A stretch of DNA of 64,000 bases from Haberlea rhodopensis (Eukaryota > Streptophyta > Magnoliopsida > Lamiales > Gesneriaceae). Location: assembly GCA_907163345.1 (NCBI GenBank), contig CAJQUN010000040.1:3906001-3970000 (forward strand). The letters are read 5' to 3'. The position numbers were made by a program, and so were the translations under genes. Each line of letters opens with the position of its first letter. The first letter of the stretch is position 1. The notes under the pieces are model-generated. The model saw only the letters and a list, made by a program, of their open reading frames with translations, was not told where the DNA came from and searched no databases. Below are positions 23,901-33,789 of this stretch, one piece after another.

Positions 23901-24433
23901 CACTACACCACTTTCTCTCATCTTTGCCACTTTCTTAACCTCCCTCGTTTTTATCTCTACAATTTGTCCTCTTTTTTATTTTGTAGTTTTGATTTTTGTT
24001 TACTTGGATAAAAATGTTATGTGTGAAAAATTTGTGAAATTGTGAGACATATGTAGAACAATATTTATATAGTTTAATTGTTAAGTTTATACAAATAAAA
24101 AGGAATTATAATTTCAATTAACAAATATTATATTGTTTCAACCTTATTATTTTCACTGAACATATACATGATAAAAGGATAGAGAATTGAATTTTTATAT
24201 CAAAGGTAAAAAATTAATTGTTTTTTTTTTAAATTTATTTGTTTACACTTGTAAGTTGTAATTATTATATACAAATAAAATTAATAAAGAAATTTTTTGG
24301 CTCTTGCAAGAACTTTTCTCAAATATCACGTTTTGATCCTTATGGCTTAAATAGCCACGAACTGATCTTTATTACTTGAAGATACATATGCATCCACATT
24401 GTTGTATCCCCCAATCAACAAAAATACAAAATT
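23901..24433. other. AT-rich intergenic DNA / 3' flank of the oxidoreductase gene
   Basis: No coding signal. The 3' UTR of the minus-strand oxidoreductase should lie in the right part. Confidence 0.35.
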
Positions 24434-27400
24434 TCAATCGTTTAATTTATCAATTCCAAATCTCTCCTTCAATATTTTCACTCCCATGTACCTGCAACAA
24501 ATACGACCACCAACAAAATTTATCAAGAGAAACTCAAAAGTTCAAAATTCAACAAGCTTCAATCAAACAGTTACCTTCCCAGCATCATAACAGTAGCCTG
24601 AGGATTTGTTCCGGGTGAATAATTAAACGTCGATCCATCGATAACTCGTAGAGCATCCACTCCAAGAACCCGATACTCAGAATCCACCACTCTTCCAACC
24701 TGACATCCCCCATGATAATGCCATATAGTCATCACTGTGTCCTTACAGAACTGCTCCAATGATGTCGAGATGTTGGTATGTTTCGGCAGCATATTCACTG
24801 GTGCATTGGCTGTCATGTTCATGAGTGTTGGAAGCGAAAGATAATCATATCGGAAATGGGAAAATGCCTTAGATTCGATCACGGTTTCGATGACCTTTAG
24901 GCCATCTACACATCTTTGGAGGTCTTGGGGATGTTTGAAGTAATTGAATGTGACGATTGGATTGTCATCTGGGTTCTTGTTTTTTAGTTCTAAATTCCCT
25001 GTGGAGATGGGGCCCATGATTTTTTCGAGGATGAACCCGCCCCTGAAGGCGGCGGGTTCGAGAGCTTCCATGGCAGCAGTGGCTCGTGATAAAGCTTCTG
25101 GGGTTCTTTGCTTTGGTGGTAACGTGGAGAGCTGGCCGATCTGAATTATTTGGTTCAATTGCATTAAGTGGCGGATGCAAAAAAAATATTTCGGGCAAAA
25201 AATATTAACATGAAAAAAAAAAATTTAAAATGGTCAAAATATAATTTTAAGGGAGTAAAACTGTAATTTTTGGAGAGTAAAATATAATTTTGTTTTAGGC
25301 TAATAATTTCTTTTAAGGGATTACACTTTGACAATAAGGAAAAGTTCAAACAAGCTATACCACTTTGTCACTAGGATTTGAAAATGAGAAAAGTTCATTT
25401 TTAATAAAATTCATAGATATATTAATTTATTTGTTTGAACAGCAGATATTTGTTTCGTGAGAGGGTGAATAAATGGTTCGAAATTCTTTTGATCTTTGTA
25501 ATTCTACTAAGTGGCTGGTTGAAATTTTGGGTCTATTCGATAAGTAAATGAAATGTTGTACCTTAGGAGAAAACATCCCAAAATCGTTTTGATAACCGCC
25601 GTCACCGGCAAAGTTTTCTCCGCTGGCGGCTTCAATATAACTTCCGAATGGTGTGATCCCGACCACCTGAATAAGGGAGACCTCGACCGGATTAGGCGAA
25701 GGCACGAATATTGCGTTCATTGGGTTGTCCGACATGCCTTGGCCAACCAAAGGTTGGTCCAACACCAATGTGATATTGTGGGCCTTGAGATGATCCATTG
25801 GGCCTATCCCGCTAAGCATCAATAATTGTGGGCTTCCAAGAGCCCCACTTGATAAGATTATCTCATTTTTAGGCCCATCTTTTAAGTACGCCATGTGCTT
25901 ATTTCCGGAAGCGTCTCTGAATACCACTCCATGAGCTATGGGCCTCGCTTTCCCTGTTGCATACAAATACAAGGCACATCGAAAATTGGAATTTTCTTCA
26001 AGAGATTCGCTTTTGTTGTCATTTATTTAACCCATAATCTGTTCAATCTCTCGTTTTATCTCTTGTTCACGGAAGTCGAATTAGGAAAACTTTAGATACA
26101 ACGTAGATTCTGCTATTTATAGACAGGTGATAAACTTGCAGATTCCTTTGGTTAAGGGAGTAAACCTTAATTACCTTTGATTCTGAACAAGATTTTATGA
26201 ACAGAAGCACGCAGCAGCACAGTAAGTCCATTGGGATTTGCAAATGTTAGAAGATCAGCTGCCGTGTGGCGGTGGCCCTGGGAATCGAAAATGGTGCCGC
26301 CAACTTTAGTCCCAATCACATGATCGTATGTAAACCCATTGTAAGGGTTCACTCCAGCCTCCAACAAACCATCCCTGACAGCTGATTGCCACTGCTTCAT
26401 CGGTGGCTCAAAAGCAACCACCTTCTCCACCCAAGCGTAAGACTCGTTCACCAGAGCGCCGTCCCATCCGACGTCCCTCACGTAATCTGAGGCGGCGCGT
26501 GTATAGAATCCGGCATTCAAGCAGCTTCCACCGCCCAGCACGCGAGCACGAGCGTTGATGACGCCGTCTTCGGAAATGAAGCGTTGAGAAGGGGAGGAAG
26601 GGTCGGGGTCGGAGAGAGCTCTGCCGAAGGCCGAGAGGTTGGTGATATTTGGGTTTCCGTAAGGTGAGCTGCCGCGTTCTAGGAGGAGGACGGTCCCGTT
26701 GTGAGACAGTGTGGCGGCGAGTGGGCAGCCTGCTGTGCCTCCGCCGATTATGATGTAGTCGTAGTAGGAGACTGCTGGAGCTGAGGTTCCTTGTTGAATT
26801 AAGCTGTTGTAATTGGGACCTACAAATTGACTCGAATTTATGGTAAATCCAGGAGCTAATGCCGGATTAACCACCGTAAGTTTGAACATTGGTTTTGAAA
26901 ATATATTAATTATAGCTCTATGGTTTGAAATATGCATTTTAATTTCTTGTGGTTTTGAATATAGACATTTTATCCCCTTATGATTTATAAATATGTACAA
27001 AATACATCATCTGATGTCATTTTTTATAAACAACAATGGATTAAGTGTCTATATTCAAAACCATATGGGATATTTTTTAAGCCACAATTAGTTAATCTGT
27101 CTATTTTCAAAACCAAAAGGGGTTAAAAACCTATTTTCAAACCACAAGGAATTAATCCGCCTATTTTAAACCACGATGTATAATCCTCAACTAGCTCTAA
27201 ATTTAGAGCTTAATAAATCTTTTTTTGTGGAAAGCTAAGAAAAGCCGTTTCCATGCCGGAAATTATTTATTGGCCAACTATTTTTTATCATTTAAAATTT
27301 TATGAATAAATGCATTAAAAGATCAAATATTATTTGGATAATATTCAAATATATATGAAATTTGAATAATTTTTTTAATAAAAACAAAAATTATTGAAAC

Positions 27401-27598
27401 CGATACGTAATGCACAAAATGAAGCTGCAAACACAATCGAAGCAAGGAACAAAAAGCAACTGCATGCATAATTATTAATGATTATAAATCCGATAAAATG
27501 TCATAAATAGGTGTACCTTCTTCAGATGAGCATAAGCCATGGAAGATAACAATTCCAGTAAACGCAGAACACAGTAATCTCTTCATACAAAATCCCAT
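24434..27598 (-). CDS. HOTHEAD-family GMC (glucose-methanol-choline) oxidoreductase, five exons, 592 aa
   Basis: Minus-strand exons: 27598-27517, 26855-26175, 25953-25562, 25140-24575, 24491-24434. Introns are GT-AG, phases fit and total 1779 nt. The N terminus (MGFCMKRLLCSAFTGIVIF) looks like a signal peptide. FAD-binding Rossmann motif IIGGGTAGCPLAATLS is near residue 60, GMC signature 1 region is VLGGGSCLNAGFYTRA, and signature 2 is SSGALGSPQLLMLSGIGP. The C-terminal active site is WHYHGGCQVGRV and SPGTNPQATVMMLGRYMG, with the expected His and Asn. HOTHEAD and mandelonitrile-lyase-like relatives are secreted flavoproteins; the former is linked to cuticle long-chain omega-hydroxy fatty acid oxidation. 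The length matches the family. Exon 2's acceptor (CATTAG) is not strongly pyrimidine-rich and is the least certain junction. The substrate is not predictable. Confidence 0.9.
26880..27185. repeat. Degenerate tandem motif in intron 1 of the oxidoreductase
   Basis: Units of roughly 35-45 bp combine TCTATTTTCAAA or ATTCAAAACCA with CACAAGG or CATATGG and AGTTAATC. About six diverged units are visible. A similar arrangement is seen at 46420-46600. Confidence 0.45.
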
Positions 27599-28456
27599 GA
27601 ATTTACTCTGCTTTGATTCTTAAATTCCCTGAAACAAAACACAGTAATCTCTCAGTTCACCTCTTTACATATATATAGATACAATCAGATCTTGAAGGAG
27701 CCAACGAATTAGATAGCTAAAAACTTTGAGGGTGAAAAGATTCTTTGAAGATTGGATACAGATAAGTGAAGCTATAATGTAGAACCAACTTCAAGAAAAT
27801 GTACAATTTGTGAAACCAAAGGTCATAGCTTTCTAACTAACCATCATTAATGGCCTTTTGTCTGATGACGATTTTTTTGGAAATTCACGCCATGTTATTG
27901 TGCTATTTTTGCATAATGCAAACTTAATTTTTTTTTTATTTTAGGAAGATTACATCTAAAAACATGATTAATAGACCCGAGAATATTCCCGGGGCAAGCC
28001 AACATATATTGTAGATATCTCTTACTCATTCAAAACAACTGCTCCGATACCACCAAATGTAGCGTCGATGTGTTCGTCAAATGCTAAAAACAATTATATG
28101 TTAAAGTTTAAATTCTATACTAGTTAGTAGTTACTAATCATGAGCATTCTCATATTTTGAGATGCTGAATCTTAAATTTCACGAAATCAATCGAAGAAAC
28201 TGGATATACCAACCCCTAGGTTTGAAAACAAGATACAATGGCTAAAGCTTGAGAAAAAAATTGGAGGAAGAAATCCCAAACAAAAAACTCACAACTCACA
28301 CCATAATCCTTGTGCAAATACACAGCATGAAAAACAACATAAATAAATTTTTCCACACCTTGCCTCATGGTGGCCTTAGTCATTCCAGCCATCTCTGCCC
28401 CGGCATCAGAATGACGAAAACAACCGTGAGTTTAATTTCCTCAAATTTGTTTCCAC
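27599..28456. other. Intergenic DNA between the oxidoreductase and DUF4378 genes
   Basis: It holds the 5' flank of the oxidoreductase (27599-27850) and the 3' flank of the DUF4378 gene. No other gene is seen. Confidence 0.4.
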
Positions 28457-31400
28457 TCAAAATGTCACCTTAGTTTCACACATCTCACTCAATAATGCAT
28501 GAAATATCTCGGTTTCCAACTCCAAAGCCACTTCCATGTTTTCTTGATCCAATGTTTTCCAAGTCCCATCTTTTTCCATGTCGTTGATGTAAGATTGTCT
28601 ATTTGCCTTGACCTCCCATCCGAGAAATGGCTCATGGGGGTCTCGTCCATTGATCCAAACTTCAACTTCCTCCAATAGATCCTGAGTAGACGAAGATCCA
28701 TCTCGTTTACCACGTTCATTTGCTGTTTGTTCTATGAAGAAATCCATAACCAGCTTGTCGGTCTTTATTTTGGGGTCATTTGATGGGTGTTTGTGCTTGA
28801 ATTGATGAAGTAATTCCAACGCCTTCTTATCGTTTTCATGTTCATTTTCTTTTTGCTCTATCTCTGAGGTGATTTTACCGTTGTTGGATTCACAGGGACA
28901 TTGTTGAAGCCATACTGGTGATTCATTATCAGATTCTGGCTGTAATGCAAACCGTTCAGTTAAGTTCAATTGATAAAGCTCAGCCAGAGACTCAAACCGC
29001 TGAATCTTCTTCATGAGTTTCTTCTTGGTTTCTGTAGATATGAAACACACGGTTTTCTTATAGAAACCTGAAGGACAATATATTATAAGATATCCACCAG
29101 TAATTTTACACTTTATCAGGTAATATAAGGTAGGGAGATTGATTCACCTTCTACATGAGCAAATCTATGTTGGAAAGGGGACGAGACTTCATCATATTCA
29201 TCATCAAATGGGCAGTCCAGCACAGACACTGGACTCGGATGTTCCTTCTCTTCGGTTGACCATAGCTTCTCCTGTTATTTATCATTTCAATCAAACAAAT
29301 TTAAATGTTTAAAGCAAATATGAGGGAAAAGGGACTTTGATCACACACACAAGAAAAATATTGGCTTAAATTTGTCAAAAGTTAAACAAATAACTGGATC
29401 AAGAAGATACTAGATTTGCTTAATTTTGTCACAATCCGTAACTTTTTTTAGGATTAGATAAGTCGGTCTATAGAAATGTCTATGCAAAATATCGAAGTAA
29501 CATAAAAAATATATATATATATAACGAATTGAGGTACATTTCGAATTTATTAAACCATAGTGATCTCACTCGACCCGTATATCCTATCACCGCACCCTTC
29601 ATTTGACACTTACCATGAAAACAATGTTCATTGTTCACAATAATGTTGTTAAGAGTTGTCACACATTGAGAATTTAGAAGCTATGTTAGCGCTTTATAAG
29701 ATACATAGATTACTCCATTCATTACCAATTGGTTTTGAGTTGGAACCCCATGTATTTTCAACATAGAATCGGAGCAAGCTTTTTATGTGATTGGCTATTC
29801 CGCTCGCATGTTCACTATCACTCGCTTTATCAATCCACGTATTTGACTTATATTATTTCACACACGAGCATGTGTGTTGAAAGTTGTCTCACATTGGAAA
29901 TTTAGAAACTATGTTAGCTCTTTATAACGCATATGTGTTACTCCACTCATTATCAATTGGTTTTGAGTTGGAACCACCTATATTCTTAACAAAGGTCAAA
30001 GCCATCGCAAATAGACGAGTACTAGAAAACCAAAAGTTCTCCCATTTCTCAAAAGTACAGTTTCAAAGCTTATTTGGGTGATCTTTCAATATTATCCATT
30101 TATCTCATGGCTATTAATAAAACAAATAGAGGGTATTTTTGGTATATCACAATGGTCATACCAAAGTGGTTACTCTAAGGTACTTACACATTATAATATA
30201 GTATAGATTTGTCAGATGGGCTGGCTGTCAATACGGCCGAAATGTAGACCAAAACCTGACCTAGGGATGCTTATCGGGCAGGGTCAATCCGGACCCAGCC
30301 CAAAACCTAACCGGTTAGCCCAGTTCGGTATCGAAACCAGGCTAACCGGTCCGAAGCGGTTTCAAGGTCTGGTTCCGGTGCTACCGGATCGGTTCCGGTT
30401 CAAAACCAGAACCGATTATTTATTAAAAAAAATAAAATAAACAATAAACATTGCAATTACAACGGCTGAAACAGCTGTTGCAATTGTGTATGTTGGCTCA
30501 AGGTGTTCAATGAAAACTAAATTTATAAAGTATTGGGAACAAATCAACACGTGTACTGCATCGCAACTTTACTAGATCCTAGTCAATGTTTAGCTTCGTT
30601 TGAAATATTTTTTGAATATTATGCTAAATTTTTGGAGAAGGTCGTTGACGATCAAAAGACGTCTATAATGTAATCTCTCCAAAATATATTTTAATTGTAT
30701 TATAATCAACAGGCAAGTGAATCCTCGCAACAAAGGGTTGTTGAAGAACCCCAAGCTCAATCCAGAGGCGGAGGCATCAATTTTCTTAGGATGCTGGGCA
30801 GAAAAAAACTGAAGGGCAAATGACATTCTACTAGTACGTCGACTGTGTTGCAAATTTATCTGAATTATCAATTTCTAAGGGAAGACAATTTCGACGTCTT
30901 ATAATGGTGGAAGATAAATGCAACACAATTCCCTATCTTAGCCAAAATGGCTAGAGACATTTATGCGGTACAAGCTTCAAGCGTCGCTTCTGAATCGGCA
31001 TTCTCAACATGTGGCCGAAGATAATACAGAATAATATATCTGTTGATTCATTATGCATGCTTACATTACTCAAAGATTGGTTTGAAGCAGAATGAAAGAA
31101 TAGAAGAGATGTGGCGGTTGACGAATTCGTAAATCATTATAACGAGCAAGAATACGCCAAAACAATACTTATCAATCATGAAGAGTGCTAAATATTAATG
31201 TTTTTTAATTGCCATAAGTACAACTATTATTTGTATAAGCATTTATATTAGCAAATGAAGAAGACGTATATTGAATTTATTATAAATATTGCGGATACAT
31301 ATACGAACATAAAAAAAGGTCGATATATAAAAAGATGGAACCGGATCAAACAGGTCCGATCCGGAATCGATTGGAACCGAAACCTGATCCGATCCGGTTC

Positions 31401-32418
31401 CTTATCGGACAGTTCCGGGATTTCCGGATATGGAACCAGCCAGTTCCGGACCAAACCGGACCGATTCTAACCGGTAAGCATCCTAAACCGACCCAAAACT
31501 AATCCTGATTAGAGGTTAAACTACAATCCGGTCCCATCCGACCGATTAGATCTTTTTAAACTAGATATAGTGAAATATGTTAAACTTAGGTAACACTTAG
31601 TATTTTTAACTATTAATCCCTCAATTGTTGCATCTCATCCAAAACGGTGCCTTAATCGTAAGGAAGAAAAAGTTCATAAAAATAACCTTTGTGTTAGTAG
31701 TAGACGAAGAGTTGGTAATACCCCCGCTCCCATCACTGCTGGTAGATGAGCCACCCCAAGAAACATCTCTCTGTGGTACACCCATTGTCTCGCTATTACC
31801 CACTTTCTTGTCCTTTAATGGCACCTCTACGACGTCGTTCTCCCCCATCGAAACTACCTCCGCAAATTTTAGATTACCGCTGGAACAGTACTCCACCGTC
31901 TCAGTAACGACGTTCCCCGACCATATATTACTGTAGCCATAGTTTGTGGGGATGTTGGAACTATCCAAAGACATCGGATCCTCTTTGAGTAACTCGTCGA
32001 ACGATTTCAACCTCCCGATCTCCTTATCGTTTGGCTTCCTTGTCCAAAAAGTGGTACTCTTCTTCATGATTTTCTTCGAAATGCTCCGCTGTTATCGACT
32101 TCTTTGGTTTCTTCTCTGCCTCCGACAATCTTCCGGCGGAGAAGGGCAGGCTCTTTACGGCGGTGATGACGTATTGAAACGCCGAGAGAGCGGATTTAGA
32201 GGGGCTTTTCAGTAGGATTGGTGGAATTTTCTTGAAATATGATACTGTTCATGATGCTGGTTTTTTAGCTCGATAGCGAGAAGGTATCGTACGGTGTTAC
32301 AGCATAGTCTTCTGGGAAAAGAACTGAAGCCGTTGGATGAGCAAGAACTCATATCATCCAACAAATAATCTTTTAACGACAAGGGTTTGGCTCTGACATT
32401 CATAATTTTGGAATCCAT
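28457..32418 (-). CDS. DUF4378-domain protein (three exons; two compensating frameshifts in exon 1)
   Basis: Minus-strand exons: 32418-31687, 29271-29148, 29031-28457. Exon 1 starts MDSKIMNVRAKPLSLKDYLL and has the family block SSNGFSSFPRRLCCNTVRYL. Around 32240 the family-like sequence moves to another frame (LLKSPSKSALSAFQYVITAV, then KSLPFSAG). Near 32120 it returns to the first frame (RSISKKIMKKSTTFWTRKPN). Exon 1 is 732 nt, so downstream phase is preserved. Exon 2 encodes SPVSVLDCPFDDEYDEVSSP and exon 3 encodes KKKLMKKIQRFESLAEL and the DUF4378 C terminus (LEEVEVWINGRD, GWEVKANRQSYINDMEKDG, ALELETEIFHALLSEM). An alternative in-frame acceptor for exon 3 lies 36 nt upstream. The family's function is poorly known. 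The gene may be mildly broken, or the frameshifts may be sequence errors. Confidence 0.65.
29647..29991 (+). mobile_element. TRIM (miniature LTR retrotransposon), 345 bp
   Basis: Two 117-bp direct repeats, 29647-29763 and 29875-29991, begin TGTTAAGAGTTGTCACAC and TGTTGAAAGTTGTCTCAC and end in ACA. Right after the first is TAGAATCGGAGCAAG, a degenerate form of the tRNA-Met primer-binding site (TGGTATCAGAGC). The interior is about 111 bp. Flanking 5-mers are AATGT (29642-29646) and AAGGT (29992-29996), one mismatch. The element lies in intron 1 of the DUF4378 gene. It has no coding capacity. Confidence 0.8.
30262..31485 (+). mobile_element. hAT transposon, degenerate, 1.2 kb, in intron 1 of the DUF4378 gene
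   Basis: The left end is TAGGGATGCTTATCGGG. The right end on the other strand is TAGGATGCTTACCGG. Flanking octamers ACCTGACC and AACCGACC match at 6 of 8 positions. GGTTCCGG-rich arms are present on both sides. The interior keeps a decayed transposase tail (next entry). Confidence 0.8.
30890..31190 (+). pseudogene. hAT transposase dimerisation (hATC) domain relic
   Basis: Across broken frames the stretch reads WWKINATQFPILAKMARDIY, then AVQASSVASESAFSTCGRR, then VDSLCMLTLLKDWF. These are the conserved parts of the C-terminal dimerisation domain of hAT transposases. Stops and frameshifts interrupt it, and the zinc-finger and catalytic parts are absent or unrecognisable. Confidence 0.8.
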
Positions 32419-33174
32419 GAAAAGAAATGAACAAAGGACGGTGTTTTTACTTTTGTTTCGTCCTTTTAAAGTTGCGGAGAAAATTTTTATTTGGGATGAA
32501 GCAAAATGAGAGAAATCAAAACGCATTGATTAAAGCTGCTACCGCTACAGAAATCAGACAGCATTTATTGAAAGTTGATTTTCAAATGTTACGAAAATCT
32601 TTAAACATCTGCGAACTAACATTCAGAGAAACACAGTAGACGGAGTCAGCTAGGCTAATAATGAATGCAAATCAACAAAATAAAAATGATCGCTCTTTTT
32701 AAAGGTTGAAACTTGAAAATGAAGGAAGCAATGAAAAAGTGAGATGCACCTTCTTCTTCTGGTGAAGATCTCTAGGTTAATTTATTATTGATTAATTTAT
32801 CAATAACAAAAAATTTTCCAGCAAACCCATTTACTGCGTGTGCTCGTGTGTAGGAGAGAGAGATAGAGGGGGGTATAGTACAGTGGGTTTTTCAAGAGAG
32901 AAGTAAGACAAGGATGTGTATAGCAACGGAGCGAGTTTGAGACGAATTTAATCAAACGCGGGATCTATCTATTAAAAATAAAAAAAGTCTCATCCTTCAA
33001 ACCAGCTAACCATTTTTTTTAATAAATATTGTGCATTATTTTCACCTGGCCAAAAGTATGGCTCTACAACCTCTGCCGCCTCATCCCACCTGGCCAACCC
33101 ATTCCTCCACTCCTCCACACCCTCATACCTTCAATTCAATAATCAGCCGACTCCATTTCATGCAACTCTATACC
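32419..33174. other. 5' flank of the DUF4378 gene
   Basis: Promoter and 5' UTR of the minus-strand gene are expected here. A GAGAGAGAGATAGAGG stretch lies near 32855. No other feature is supported. Confidence 0.35.
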
Positions 33175-33350
33175 AGGTAAAGTTTGGTCAAACCTGGGAT
33201 CCATTTCGTTCCACTTCAGAAACCTGTTGATTGGGTCTAGACCCGTCCCGGGACCCGATCAAACGGGTCCAAAACAACCCCAGACGGGACGGGTTTAATA
33301 CGAGCCCGGGTCTAACCCGTACACATTGCCATCCTTGGAGGAAGAACGAG
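33175..33350. mobile_element. MITE-like fragment with GGGTC/ACCCG arms
   Basis: GGGTCTAGACCCGTCCCGGG and GCCCGGGTCTAACCCGTAC flank a short centre and end in CATTGCCATCCTTGG. This resembles the arms of hAT-type MITEs, but the left end and a target duplication were not found. Confidence 0.35.
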
Positions 33351-33529
33351 CTTGCATTATTGTTGTGGTGGGGATTTAATCTGGATCTCAAGTTTTTTTT
33401 TCTTCTTAATTTAAAAAGAGGGTTTAGTTTGTTTGAATTTGGTTCGGTATCATATTTTCGGTGTTATATTATTTATTAACATGTTTTTATTAATATTAAA
33501 CATGCAGTAGTGGCAAACTATGATGCATT

Positions 33530-33775
33530 GGCACTCATACAAATCACTCGATATAATGTCGGACACTTCTACAACATCGACATTTCGCGGACACGTGTCA
33601 GACATGCCACGTGAAATGTCCTTCATTTTCAGAAAATAAAATAAAATGGGACACCCTTGTCGGGCACGGAAGTTAGGCGTGTCCGATATAGAAATGATAC
33701 TTTTGGGGGTTGATTGTACAATTTAATTTTTTTTTGCTAAAATGAAATTTGAACGTGTTAATTAAGTTTATGTGA
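33530..33775. mobile_element. Fragment of the same GACAC-rich family as 16438-22545, opposite orientation to its right end
   Basis: GTCGGACACTTCT, CGCGGACACGTGTC and then GCGTGTCCGATATAGAAATG lead into ACTTTTGGGGGTTGATTGTA and GCTAAAATGAAATTTGAACG. The last part is the reverse complement of 22385-22470 with modest divergence. No minisatellite is attached here. Confidence 0.55.
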
Positions 33776-33789
33776 ATTGAAGTAATATA

